DNA of 64,000 nt from an uncultured Eubacteriales bacterium (GCA_902778585.1 CACYYD010000003.1:54715-118714), one strand, 5' to 3'; shown: positions 51,993-61,234, counted from the stretch's first letter. The notes: generated by a model not told the origin, from the sequence alone. Numbers and translations are program-made.

Positions 51993-53477
51993 TTATTTAT
52001 CCAGCCTGCCGCACTTGTCGAAGACCCTGTCGAATCTGGCAATAACGTCATCGATCATTTCCTCGGTATATGCGGCGCTGGTGTAAAGTCTTGAGCCGGC
52101 GAGTGTTATGATCCCCTCTGCCATGTAAGCGGCTCCCATGTGCTCCATTTCTTTCTGTCTTCTTGAAGTCTCCTTCAGTACGACCGGCAGCTGCCACGGT
52201 TTGCTCCAGTCGATCGAGTAGTGCATGGTGCCTACGGTATCCACGTGGCAGATGGAGCCCTGGTTGAATACGACGAACGGGAGTCCGTGTCTCTCGACCG
52301 ATGCTCTGATGCCTTCCGTGAGGCGGTCAGCCATCCGGCCGGCCTTCTCGCATGCGTTTGTCTTCTCGATCTCTTCGAGAGTGTAGTAACCGGCGCAGCA
52401 GCTTATAGGTGTCGCAGCCATCGTTCCTCCGCACAGAGCCTTCTTGATCTTCTTTCCGGATGAATCAAGTCCTGCTCCGAGGTGCTGCATGCAGTCTCTG
52501 TGTCCGCCGATGCCGCCAGCTCCCGGATATCCTCCGGCTATGACCTTGCCGAATACCGTGAGGTCAGGATCTACTCCGAAGTATCCCTGAGCTCCGGACA
52601 TTCCGATACGGAAACCCGTGACGACCTCATCGAATACAACGAGTGCGCCGTATTTGTGGGCAAGCTCTACCGTACCAAGAATGAAGTCCTTTGTAACAGG
52701 CCATGTGCCGCTTTCAGGTCCTACAGGCTCTACGAATACAGCAGCTGTGCCGCCCGTCAGTCTGTTCTTTCTGAGTTTCTTCTCAAGGTCATCCAGATCT
52801 CCCGGGAAGAATTCATCGGTATGGCTGAACGCGTAATTCGGGATACCTCTTGACTGGAGTCCCTTTGTGCCCGGGATCCTTATGCCGTATGCAAGCATGT
52901 CTGACCATCCGTGATATGCACCGCCCATTTTAAGGATATTCTTGTTGCCTGTCTTCAGTCTGGCGATCCTGGACGCGACCATGTCGGCCTCTGTGCCCGA
53001 ACCCAGCATGCGGAACATCTCTACAGACGGAACGCAATCTGATATCTTCTTTGCAAGTTTGTACTCGTATTCATGGAAGAGTCCCGTAGACGGTCCGCAG
53101 GTATTCAGCAGATTGATGACCTTCTCCCTTATTACCTCAGGGTTGCTTCCGAGCACTGTAGGACCGCCTGCCTGCAGCAGGTCATAGTATTCATTGCCGT
53201 CAAGGTCATACAGTTTTGCACCGTCAGCCTTTGTGATAACTATCGGAAACGGATAGTTGAATGCCAGATTGTGCTGGACTCCGCCCGGGATTATCTTCTT
53301 TGCTTCGCTGATCTCAGCCTTGGAGCGCGGGCACTTCTTATCGAAATACTCTGTTTCATAATTGCTGAGAGCGTCAGGAAGAACACCATAGATCGGCGCC
53401 TTCATAAGCTTGTCTAACTGAGCGTTCACCGCATCAGCATCAAGATATTTGTCTATCGCGAATCCGTTATATGCCAT
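51993..53477 (-). CDS. Class III aminotransferase (glutamate-1-semialdehyde mutase-like)
   Basis: 494 aa PLP enzyme. Phosphate loop MLGSGTEADMVASR, LKMGGAYHGWSD, VVFDEVVTGFR with the ring Asp, and VFGKVIAGGYPGAGGIGG with the Schiff-base Lys. Closest pattern is HemL, but no heme genes are adjacent and the protein is longer than HemL (~430 aa). With TetR and an FGGY kinase, it more likely acts in a catabolic route. Strong SD. Confidence 0.88.
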   Translation of the reverse strand: MAYNGFAIDKYLDADAVNAQLDKLMKAPIYGVLPDALSNYETEYFDKKCPRSKAEISEAKKIIPGGVQHNLAFNYPFPIVITKADGAKLYDLDGNEYYDLLQAGGPTVLGSNPEVIREKVINLLNTCGPSTGLFHEYEYKLAKKISDCVPSVEMFRMLGSGTEADMVASRIARLKTGNKNILKMGGAYHGWSDMLAYGIRIPGTKGLQSRGIPNYAFSHTDEFFPGDLDDLEKKLRKNRLTGGTAAVFVEPVGPESGTWPVTKDFILGTVELAHKYGALVVFDEVVTGFRIGMSGAQGYFGVDPDLTVFGKVIAGGYPGAGGIGGHRDCMQHLGAGLDSSGKKIKKALCGGTMAATPISCCAGYYTLEEIEKTNACEKAGRMADRLTEGIRASVERHGLPFVVFNQGSICHVDTVGTMHYSIDWSKPWQLPVVLKETSRRQKEMEHMGAAYMAEGIITLAGSRLYTSAAYTEEMIDDVIARFDRVFDKCGRLDK

Positions 53478-53526
53478 CGTCTGTTCCTCCTGATTATTTT
53501 TGTTTACAGTTGTCTATATTTCTCTT

Positions 53527-53542
53527 GTGAATCTTCATTCAC
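53527..53542 (-). promoter_or_regulatory. Candidate TetR operator
   Basis: Perfect inverted repeat GTGAAT-CTTC-ATTCAC, located just downstream of the predicted transcription start of the aminotransferase-tetR-kinase operon. Confidence 0.45.
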
Positions 53543-53554
53543 GAGCTCACTTAC

Positions 53555-53583
53555 ATATTATATCCGCATTTGTCTGATGTCAA
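53555..53583 (-). promoter_or_regulatory. Promoter of aminotransferase-tetR-kinase operon
   Basis: -35 TTGACA (53583-53578, perfect), 17-base spacer, -10 TAATAT (53560-53555). Confidence 0.75.
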
Positions 53584-53584
53584 T

Positions 53585-53612
53585 AAAAAACCGCCCGCTC
53601 ACTGCGGACGGA
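53585..53612 (-). terminator. Terminator after MATE gene
   Basis: Stem CCGTCCGC / GCGGGCGG with one mismatch, followed on the minus strand by TTTTTT. Confidence 0.8.
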
Positions 53613-53621
53613 ATGAGTTTT

Positions 53622-54995
53622 TTATACGATTGCTTTGCGCTTCCATCGGCCGGCCTTGTACACGATGAGTGTCATGGCAGCTCCGATGAGCCATGCGATC
53701 AGCATCGAGACGAACATCATGTAGAACTGTCCCTGCGGATGCTCAGGTGATCTGGTCATCCATGTCATGAGATATGCCAGCGGAACACGGATAGCTACAG
53801 TCGTTATCATGGACATCCACATAGGCGCCATGGTGTCTCCCGCGCCTCGCATTATTCCCTGCAGGCACTGGGTGATCTCCATTGCGATATAGCCCACTCC
53901 CATGATGAGCATCATGTGATAGCTCTGTTCGATGAGCTCATCCGTATTTGTAAAGAGAGCCATCAGGTATTTTCCGAATATGATTATCAGCAGCGTGATA
54001 ACTGCCGAAGTCGCCATCGCTACGAGTGTGCCCTTCTTAGCTCCGGTCTCGACGCGGTCGATTCTGCCCGCCCCGATGTTCTGGCCGGCGAAGGTCGTCA
54101 TCGCGGCGCCGAAGGAGAACGCCGGCATCATTACGAAGCCATCGATCCTCATTACGATGACGTTCGTTGCGATGCACATAGCTCCGAAGCTGTTCGTCAG
54201 AGACTGCACGACTACCATCGACAGCGAGAAGATCGCCTGCGTGATACCCGACGGAAGCCCGAGTCTGACAAGCTCCTTGAGGTACTTCTTTCCCGGGATC
54301 AGATATGACGCCTTCATGTCAAAGCAGTCCGTTCTTCTGCGAAGCTTCAGGAACGACAGTACAGCCGAGACGCTCTGTGCAATGACTGTCGCAAGCGCTA
54401 CTCCCGGAACTCCCATCTTGAGGCTTGCCACAAAGTAAATATCGAGAATGATATTGAGTATCGTCGCGATTATAAGGTAAATAAGAGCCGACACCGAATC
54501 TCCGAGACCTCTGAGCATTCCGCCCAGAATGTTGTAGAACGCGCAGCCCGCTATTCCCAGGAAGAGTATCTTGAGATAGCTGTCGCACCAGCCGATGATC
54601 TCAGCCGGTGTATTAAGGAGCTTAAGCAGCGGCATGGTGATAAACGGCGCTATGACCATCACGATGAGCGATGCGACAAAAGTCGCGGTGATGCAGCATC
54701 CGATGGTCTTCGAGAGAGGAGTCCTCTGCCTTGCACCGAAGTACTGCGAGACCATGATCCCCGCTCCGACCGAGATACCCATGAAGAGCACCAGGAGCAG
54801 ATTCACTATCGGTCCGGCGCTTCCTACTGCAGCAAGCGCGTTGTCTCCGATATATTTGCCTACGACAATGCTGTCCACCGTGTTGTATAACTGCTGGAAA
54901 ACATTGCCGATAAGCATCGGTATCATGAATTTTACTATCTGGCGGACAGGATCGCCCTGCGTCATGTCCACCGGTTCAAACATTTTCTTCCACAT
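53622..54995 (-). CDS. MATE family efflux transporter
   Basis: 457 aa, twelve membrane helices in two repeats (IVKFMIPMLIGNVFQQLYNTVDSIVVGKYIG; the second near LPSGITQAIFSLSMVVVQSLTNSFG). Exports drugs or metabolites using Na+ or H+. Monocistronic with terminators on both sides; no clear SD. Confidence 0.93.
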   Translation of the reverse strand: MWKKMFEPVDMTQGDPVRQIVKFMIPMLIGNVFQQLYNTVDSIVVGKYIGDNALAAVGSAGPIVNLLLVLFMGISVGAGIMVSQYFGARQRTPLSKTIGCCITATFVASLIVMVIAPFITMPLLKLLNTPAEIIGWCDSYLKILFLGIAGCAFYNILGGMLRGLGDSVSALIYLIIATILNIILDIYFVASLKMGVPGVALATVIAQSVSAVLSFLKLRRRTDCFDMKASYLIPGKKYLKELVRLGLPSGITQAIFSLSMVVVQSLTNSFGAMCIATNVIVMRIDGFVMMPAFSFGAAMTTFAGQNIGAGRIDRVETGAKKGTLVAMATSAVITLLIIIFGKYLMALFTNTDELIEQSYHMMLIMGVGYIAMEITQCLQGIMRGAGDTMAPMWMSMITTVAIRVPLAYLMTWMTRSPEHPQGQFYMMFVSMLIAWLIGAAMTLIVYKAGRWKRKAIV

Positions 54996-55030
54996 AGTCT
55001 TTATCTGAATTCAGTCCCTTTTTTCCCACT

Positions 55031-55055
55031 AAAAAAGCTGTCTCAAGAAAACAGC
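55031..55055 (-). terminator. Terminator after the double-cubane gene
   Basis: On the minus strand GCTGT / ACAGC, 9-base loop, then TTTTTT. A further CATTATG/CATAATG palindrome lies at 55061-55077. Confidence 0.7.
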
Positions 55056-55140
55056 CCTCACATTATGCATCATAATGAAACATAACGCAAGGGTGTTTCC
55101 TTTATATTATCCCTTTGAGATTTTTCTGACTAATAAGAGC

Positions 55141-56292
55141 CTAGAGCATCTCGATGAATGCTGCGATCCTTGTGTTGAGCTGAGCTACGTCTGCTGTGGA
55201 GTAGTCAGTCTCTACGTGGAAGTAAGGAACGTTCTTCTTCTCTGTGCAGAACTTCTCGATGGACTTGGACTCAACATTGTATGTATGGCATGCCTGAAGT
55301 GTCATGTCTACTACGCCGTCAGCCTTGTACTCGTCGATGGTTCTTCCGAGCAGGTCGTATCTGTTTGCATTCGGTGTCATTACCGAGCATCCGATCTGCA
55401 GATATCTGTAAGCTGTTGCTTCCCAGATGTCCTCTGCGTCCTCGTCGATGAGTCTGTCATACTGCTTTGCGCCTACGCAGTTCTCCATTGCGACAACTAC
55501 GCCGCCGTTGTCCTCGATAGCCTTGATGACCTTCTCAGTTACGCCTCCGATCGGGCATCCTGTGATAACGATCCTTGCTTTCTTTCCAACGTTTGTGCCT
55601 TCTGCATATTCCTTCTCGATCTTAGCCTGAACAGCCTCGATCTCAGGAACGATAGCAGTGTGGTCAAACTTGAAGCCGCTGCCGTAGAGTACGTGGAACA
55701 TGTCGAGTCCGGATACCGGGCATGGATCGTTCTTCATTGTATCGATGAGGTGCTTCTTTGCTACTCTGATCTCATTCTCAAGCTTTACAGCCTTGCGCAT
55801 ATCCTCGTCAGTGATAGTGATGTCGAACTTCTTCTCAACGTAAGCCTTCATCTTAAGGAGCTCTTCCTTGTAAAGCTCGAGTCCTTTTTCGCTCTGCGAG
55901 TTAGGAAGATCCATGATGAATACATCCTTGAATTCGCTCATCAGCTCGTACATCTTCTTCTTTCCGTCGCATGTGTTCTCACCTACAACGATGTCGGAGA
56001 AGTAGAAGAACGGGCACTTGTCATCCTTTGCGAATCCATAGCTGGACTTGATCAGCGGGCAGAGGTTAGCCGGCAGATCCTTCTCAGCTGTCGGGATAGT
56101 CTCACCGGATGTCGAGCAGAGGCCTACTGTAGCAGCGCCTGCTGCGATAGCGAGTTCCTGCGGGAAGTATGTGCAGTACGATCCGATTACAGGGATACCC
56201 TGATCCTTTACCTTCTTTACGTTTACGAATGCGTTTCTTCTTGCTTCTGCAAAATCTTCAAACACTGCCGGCAGTTCTTTGATAAGTTCCAT
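55141..56292 (-). CDS. Double-cubane-cluster / 2-hydroxyacyl-CoA dehydratase family protein
   Basis: 383 aa HgdB-like protein. Cysteines likely to bind Fe-S are in IGSYCTYFPQELA, LCSTSG, NLCPLIKS, KCPFFYF, ITGCPIGG, NCVGAKQ and LQACHTYNVE. The length and single-subunit layout fit the double-cubane cluster proteins, ATP-dependent low-potential reductases, better than the two-subunit dehydratases. The ASKHA-type activator/reductase that should accompany it is not in the window. Follows the PrdA-like gene after 88 bases. Confidence 0.85.
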   Translation of the reverse strand: MELIKELPAVFEDFAEARRNAFVNVKKVKDQGIPVIGSYCTYFPQELAIAAGAATVGLCSTSGETIPTAEKDLPANLCPLIKSSYGFAKDDKCPFFYFSDIVVGENTCDGKKKMYELMSEFKDVFIMDLPNSQSEKGLELYKEELLKMKAYVEKKFDITITDEDMRKAVKLENEIRVAKKHLIDTMKNDPCPVSGLDMFHVLYGSGFKFDHTAIVPEIEAVQAKIEKEYAEGTNVGKKARIVITGCPIGGVTEKVIKAIEDNGGVVVAMENCVGAKQYDRLIDEDAEDIWEATAYRYLQIGCSVMTPNANRYDLLGRTIDEYKADGVVDMTLQACHTYNVESKSIEKFCTEKKNVPYFHVETDYSTADVAQLNTRIAAFIEML

Positions 56293-56380
56293 CTATTCAC
56301 CCCTTCTTATTACTTAAGAAACTGACAGTCATCTGAATGATGACTGTCAGCAATCATTATAATTTACCTGATTATACTAT

Positions 56381-56788
56381 TTATACCGGAAACTCGATAG
56401 CGATGTCCTTGCCTTCTGCAATGTAGAGCTTAACAACTCCGCCGCCGAAAGTAACCTGTGTGCCTGCAGGAACAGCCATAGCAGGAGCAGCAGCCGGAGC
56501 AGCCTCTTCTGCAGGAGCTTCCTCTTCATCAGCAGCAGGATCCTGGATGTTGTCTACGATCTCAGCTGTGAGCGGTGTCAGGGAGTCCGAAGTCTCCTTG
56601 AGTGTAGCGCCGAGGCACTGACCGATCGTCAGGCATCCGTCAAGCTTCAGAAGTCCTGTGTCTACCAGGTCAGGGAAGATAGCAGGGTCCTCAAGGTTGT
56701 GGTGCGAGATCTCGCCCGGCTCCATTCTGCAGCACAGTACTGCTGGATCATTCTTATGTTCAAGTGCATATTCCAGTTCGATTGACAT
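56381..56788 (-). CDS. Small protein resembling the PrdA N-terminus
   Basis: 135 aa. The start MSIELEYALEHKNDPAVLCC and EDPAIFPDLVDTGLLKLDG followed by LTIGQCLGATLKETSDSLTPLT closely recall, from memory, the N-terminus of the D-proline reductase proprotein PrdA (NDPAV...NLEDPAIF...SGLL...GLTIGQVLGA). PrdA itself is about 600 aa; here the protein stops after an Ala/Glu-rich linker and VKLYIAEGKDIAIEFPV. So it is a free-standing module, not a truncated end, since it has its own promoter and SD (AGGAGG). Lies next to the double-cubane gene and 6 kb from prdD/prdE. Confidence 0.6.
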   Translation of the reverse strand: MSIELEYALEHKNDPAVLCCRMEPGEISHHNLEDPAIFPDLVDTGLLKLDGCLTIGQCLGATLKETSDSLTPLTAEIVDNIQDPAADEEEAPAEEAAPAAAPAMAVPAGTQVTFGGGVVKLYIAEGKDIAIEFPV

Positions 56789-56819
56789 GTTGTTTCCTCC
56801 TGTTTTTTACAATATAAAG

Positions 56820-56836
56820 GTGGCATGTGATGCCAC
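56820..56836 (-). promoter_or_regulatory. Leader hairpin of the PrdA-like gene
   Basis: Perfect GTGGCAT / ATGCCAC with a 3-base loop in the ~55-base leader between promoter and SD. Confidence 0.5.
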
Positions 56837-56848
56837 AACACCAATACA

Positions 56849-56877
56849 ATTTTAAAAGTCCTTCTACGTATTAACAA
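56849..56877 (-). promoter_or_regulatory. Promoter of PrdA-like gene
   Basis: -35 TTGTTA (56877-56872), 17-base spacer, -10 TAAAAT (56854-56849). Confidence 0.6.
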
Positions 56878-56926
56878 ATAGAGCATTTATATCGCATTTG
56901 ATCTATATTATAAAGCAAATCAATAC

Positions 56927-56943
56927 GGGCCCTTCCGGGCCCG
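56927..56943. terminator. GC-rich hairpin after flavodoxin gene
   Basis: CGGGCCC-TTC-CGGGCCCG palindrome, 45 bases after the flavodoxin stop. No good T-run, so a weak terminator at best. Confidence 0.4.
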
Positions 56944-56987
56944 CTGCCACTACATATAAAGGCTGTTTACGCTGTGATCCCTGAGTT

Positions 56988-57545
56988 TCAGGCATCCTGC
57001 TGCAGCTTCTTCCGTGCATCCTTCACAAGGGAAGATATGTTTTCTCTCTTTACAAGATCGCAGCCTCCGTCGATGCGCTCTTTCATCATATTAGCGCGCG
57101 GCTTTGACTCAGTGGTGCTGCCCGACAGCAGCACTGCCCGCATCGTCTTCATCAGGAACTTATCCAGTCCTGTGACCGAAGCCGGATCATACTTTCCGCC
57201 CAGAATGTAAAAAAGCACGCGGTGTTCATTCTTCGGATCAAGCTTGCCGAGGCTGTAGCCCCAGACCTGCGCGTAATTGTCCGCAGTCTCATCCGCAAAG
57301 CCGACTCCGAACACTATCAGTCTGTCCATGAGAGTGTCATCGAGCATCCTCGCGAACTTATCGAAGTCGACGATGCCGGATCCGCGTATCCATCCACCAT
57401 ATATGATGAGGTCATACGCGTAAAGATCGATCCCGCCGCAGTCAGAGAGAGCCTTCGCCTCGCAGCCGAGGTCCTCCGCTATCCACTCTGCGTACTGCTT
57501 TGTCGATCCGCGTTTTGATGTGTATATAACTATTGCCTTACTCAT
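56988..57545 (-). CDS. Flavodoxin-domain protein
   Basis: 185 aa. FMN phosphate loop YTSKRGSTKQYAEW near the start and IIYGGWIRGSGIVDF in the middle, as in flavodoxin/HemG-like proteins. Starts 29 bases after the dnaE stop and could be cotranscribed. No clear SD. Partner unknown. Confidence 0.88.
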   Translation of the reverse strand: MSKAIVIYTSKRGSTKQYAEWIAEDLGCEAKALSDCGGIDLYAYDLIIYGGWIRGSGIVDFDKFARMLDDTLMDRLIVFGVGFADETADNYAQVWGYSLGKLDPKNEHRVLFYILGGKYDPASVTGLDKFLMKTMRAVLLSGSTTESKPRANMMKERIDGGCDLVKRENISSLVKDARKKLQQDA

Positions 57546-57574
57546 TGATGTTATTACGGCGCCCGTATGCGCTC

Positions 57575-60500
57575 CTATCCCTTTACGTTTTCTTCGCCAA
57601 GCATCCTTACAAGCTTTGCCCGTAAGTCATCCGTGAAAGTGATCCTGTTATCGGCATTGCACCTTACCATACGGCCGTCAGGCAGGTACACCAGTACATC
57701 GCGGTCTCCCGGATGCAGGCTTATCATGTCGGTCACATGCATAAGGAGCCTTCGCGTATCTCCGTGAGCATCCAGCACCGCCTGCGGTATCCTGAGCTTC
57801 ACCGGATCCACAGGAGCTGCCGCCTTTGCCGGCCTCTGCGGCTCCGGTCTGTAGTCTGCCGGTCCTCTGTCGTAGTAGTCCGCCGGAGCGCTTCCGTATT
57901 GCTCGTCTCCGTAGCGGCCTCCCCTGCGCGCACGTCCGAGACTCGCTATGTTCTCTATCGGCACTATGTCTTCGACAAGTATCTCGGCCTCGCTCTCGTC
58001 CTTGAAGCTGACACGCCCGGAGACACCGACTATCATGTCGTTCTTTACGAGATTTCTCTTCCTTTCAAATACCTTAGGGAAGACTATCGCATCGATCACG
58101 CCGTCAAAGTCCTCGATGGTGAGCCTCGCCATCTCCTGGGACTTTCTGGTGATCATGGTGCGCACGCCGCTTATCATTCCGGCGAGTATCACAAGATCTC
58201 CGTCCTTGAACCTGGACGTGTTGATCACCATGCTGTCGGCATCCTCACCGCCGGTGGTGAACTCCTCGTTCCCTCCTGTGAGCTCTGCCGTGCCGGCAGT
58301 CGTGTTGTCGCGGATAAGCGCCGCGTATTCGTCGAGCGGATGGCCGGACAGATAAACGCCCAGCATTTCCTTCTCGAGCGCAAGCTTTGTATCCTTGCTG
58401 AAGTCCGCGACCTTCGGAAGTTCAGGGCTCACAAGCACCTCATCGCCGAAGTCTTCAAGCTGGAAGAGGCTGATCTGCGCCTTGCTCCCTTGCTTCGCCT
58501 TCTTCTGCGCCCTCTGCACGGCGTCGTCGCAGACCGCCATCAGCTGGGCCCTGTTGCTGTTTATGTCATCGAAAGCTCCGGCGCGTATGAGCGATTCGAT
58601 CGCCTTTCTGTTGAGTTCGGCCGCGTCGATCGCGTCAATGAATTCGTATATATCGTGAGTGCCCTCAACGCTCCTGCGGCCCTCTATGATAGCCTCGATG
58701 ATGCCCTCTCCGACGTTCTTGACGGAGAGCATTCCGAAGCGTATACGGCCGTTCTCAGCCGAGAAGTTCTTTCCGCTCTTTGTCACTGACGGCGGATCGA
58801 GCCCTATGCCCATCTCGCGGCAGTTTCTTACGTAATCGGCCGTGTGCTTAGCGTCGCCCGCCATGCTGGTCATGAGGGCTGCCATGAACTCGACCGGATA
58901 GTGGCACTTCAGATATGCCGTCTGGTACGAGATGACAGCATATGCCGCAGCGTGCGACTTGTTGAAAGCGTAGGACGCAAAAGTGACCATGTCCTCAAAG
59001 ATGGTCTCCGCCGCATCCGCAGGCACGCCGTTTCTGACGCAGCCGGCTATCTCGACATTTCCGTTTTCGTCGGTCTTGCCGTTGATGAAGTATTCCTTCT
59101 CCTCGAGCATGACCTGCATCTTCTTTTTGCTCATCGCACGGCGCACGAGGTCGGACCGCCCGAATGAGTAGCCGCCGAGGTCACGGACTATCTGCATTAC
59201 CTGCTCCTGGTAAATGAGGCAGCCGTATGTGACGCCGAGTATCGGCTCAAGATGCGGATCGGCGTATCTGATGTGATCCGGATGCTTCTTGTTGTCTATG
59301 TATTTAGGGATCGAGTCCATCGGACCCGGTCTGTAGAGCGCGATCCCCGCGACTATATCCTCAAAGCAGGTCGGCCTTAAGTTCTTCATGAAGTCGGTCA
59401 TGCCGCCGCTCTCAAGCTGGAATACGCCCTTGGTGTTGCCGTCCGCTATCAGCTTGTATACATCAGGATCGTCGAAGTCCATGGACGAAAAGTCGAGATC
59501 GATCCCGTGGTTCTTCTTGATCATCCTGAGAGCATCCCTTATTACCGTAAGGTTTCTGAGGCCCAGGAAGTCCATCTTGAGAAGGCCGAGCTCCTCGATA
59601 GTCGTCATGTTGAACTGTGTCGCCACGCCCTTGTCGGACGAATAAAGCGGCACGTATTCATCGAGCGGCATCTTAGAGATAACGATGCCGGCAGCGTGAG
59701 TCGACGCATGGCGCGGGAGTCCCTCGAGAGCCATCGAAAGATCGAGGACCTGTTTTACCAGCGGCTCCTGCTCGTACCTCTGTCTGAGGTCAGGATTCAC
59801 CTCGAGAGCCTTGGCGATGGTGATGCCGAGCTCGTTCGGTATGGCCTTTGCGATCGCATCGCCCTCAGCGTATGTGGCGTCGAGCGCCCTCGCGATGTCG
59901 CGCACCGCAGCCTTGGCCTTCAGCGTACCGAAAGTGATGATCTGCGAGACCTTGTCCTTTCCGTACTTTCTGATGACATAGTCTATGACCTCCTGCCTTC
60001 TCTCGATGCAGAAGTCTATATCGATATCCGGCATGCTTACGCGCTCCGGATTGAGGAATCTCTCAAAGATGAGGTTGTATTTGATCGGGTCGATCTCTGT
60101 GATATGGAGGCTGTATGCAACTATGCTTCCCGCAGCCGATCCTCTGCCCGGTCCGACGGCGATTCCGTGAGTCTTGGCGTAGTTGATGAAGTCCCAGACT
60201 ATGAGGAAGTACTCGACATAGCCCATGCCCTCGATGACCCCGAGCTCGGTCTCGAGCCTCTGCCTGTACTGGCTCGACAGATCCATCGCTCCCTTTCCGT
60301 AGCGTTCCTCGAGACCCTTGTAGCAGAGCTCTCTCAGATATTCGTCTGTCGTTTTGCCTCCCGGCGGTATGTATTCAGGCAGGTGGTAATTGCCGAATTC
60401 GAATTCGACATTGCACCTGTCTGCTATCTCCTGTGTTCTTTCCACTACCTCAGGCATGTCCGGGAAAAGCTGGAGCATCTCGGCCTCGGACTTGACGTAG

Positions 60501-61222
60501 AACTCGTCATTCTCAAAGCGCATGCGGTTCTCATCGGTGACCTTCGCCTGAGTCTGTATGCACATCAGCACGTCCTGGGCGGTCGCATCGCTCCGCCTCA
60601 GATAGTGCGCGTCGTTGGTCGCGACCATCGGTATGCCGAGCTCCGCGCTCAGCTCCCTGAGCCCTTCGATGACGACCTTGTCTTCTTCGAGCAGATGGTT
60701 CTGCACCTCAAGATAGAAGTTGTCCTCGCCGAAAATGCTCCTGAGCTCGATTGCCTCCTTCTTGGCGCCTTCATAGTCGCGCGCGAGCAGCATCCTCTGC
60801 ACGTTGCCGGCCAGACAGCCCGACAGGCAGATGAGTCCGCCGCTGTACTGCCTCAGTAGCTCCTTGTCCACGCGCGGCTTGTAGTAGAAGCCGTCCACGT
60901 AGCTCTTCGAAACTATCTTTACGAGATTGCTGTATCCCTGCTGGTTCTCGGCCAGAAGAATAAGATGGCCGGAGTTTCTGTCCCTGTCAGGGTCCTTGTC
61001 ATAGAGCGTCCTCGCGGCAGTGTACACCTCGCATCCGATGACCGGCTTTATGCCCGCTTTTTTGCAGGCCTTGTAAAAGTCGACCACGCCGAACATGGCC
61101 CCGTGATCAGTGATCGCGCAGGCCTCCATGCCAAGCTCTTTGACCAGTGACGGAAGCTCCGATATGCGGCTCATGCCGTCGAGCAGGCTGTATTCGGTAT
61201 GCAGATGAAGGTGTGTGAACAT
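57575..61222 (-). CDS. dnaE: DNA polymerase III subunit alpha
   Basis: 1215 aa replicative polymerase subunit of the DnaE type. PHP domain from residue 1 (HLHLHTEYSLLDG), palm GPGRGSAAGS (358-367) and catalytic PDIDIDF (398-404), helix-hairpin-helix, then an OB fold (about 990-1070). No exonuclease domain, so it is DnaE rather than PolC. -10 TAAAAT ends 6 bases before the ATG with no SD, suggesting a leaderless message. Confidence 0.97.
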   Translation of the reverse strand: MFTHLHLHTEYSLLDGMSRISELPSLVKELGMEACAITDHGAMFGVVDFYKACKKAGIKPVIGCEVYTAARTLYDKDPDRDRNSGHLILLAENQQGYSNLVKIVSKSYVDGFYYKPRVDKELLRQYSGGLICLSGCLAGNVQRMLLARDYEGAKKEAIELRSIFGEDNFYLEVQNHLLEEDKVVIEGLRELSAELGIPMVATNDAHYLRRSDATAQDVLMCIQTQAKVTDENRMRFENDEFYVKSEAEMLQLFPDMPEVVERTQEIADRCNVEFEFGNYHLPEYIPPGGKTTDEYLRELCYKGLEERYGKGAMDLSSQYRQRLETELGVIEGMGYVEYFLIVWDFINYAKTHGIAVGPGRGSAAGSIVAYSLHITEIDPIKYNLIFERFLNPERVSMPDIDIDFCIERRQEVIDYVIRKYGKDKVSQIITFGTLKAKAAVRDIARALDATYAEGDAIAKAIPNELGITIAKALEVNPDLRQRYEQEPLVKQVLDLSMALEGLPRHASTHAAGIVISKMPLDEYVPLYSSDKGVATQFNMTTIEELGLLKMDFLGLRNLTVIRDALRMIKKNHGIDLDFSSMDFDDPDVYKLIADGNTKGVFQLESGGMTDFMKNLRPTCFEDIVAGIALYRPGPMDSIPKYIDNKKHPDHIRYADPHLEPILGVTYGCLIYQEQVMQIVRDLGGYSFGRSDLVRRAMSKKKMQVMLEEKEYFINGKTDENGNVEIAGCVRNGVPADAAETIFEDMVTFASYAFNKSHAAAYAVISYQTAYLKCHYPVEFMAALMTSMAGDAKHTADYVRNCREMGIGLDPPSVTKSGKNFSAENGRIRFGMLSVKNVGEGIIEAIIEGRRSVEGTHDIYEFIDAIDAAELNRKAIESLIRAGAFDDINSNRAQLMAVCDDAVQRAQKKAKQGSKAQISLFQLEDFGDEVLVSPELPKVADFSKDTKLALEKEMLGVYLSGHPLDEYAALIRDNTTAGTAELTGGNEEFTTGGEDADSMVINTSRFKDGDLVILAGMISGVRTMITRKSQEMARLTIEDFDGVIDAIVFPKVFERKRNLVKNDMIVGVSGRVSFKDESEAEILVEDIVPIENIASLGRARRGGRYGDEQYGSAPADYYDRGPADYRPEPQRPAKAAAPVDPVKLRIPQAVLDAHGDTRRLLMHVTDMISLHPGDRDVLVYLPDGRMVRCNADNRITFTDDLRAKLVRMLGEENVKG

Positions 61223-61228
61223 GGATTA

Positions 61229-61234
61229 ATTTTA
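61229..61234 (-). promoter_or_regulatory. Candidate -10 of dnaE, leaderless
   Basis: TAAAAT followed by 6 bases and ATG 61222. No strong -35. Confidence 0.4.

Noticed and set aside
55075..56325. 416-codon + strand open frame
   Set aside because: Antisense to the double-cubane gene; Cys/Leu-rich shadow.
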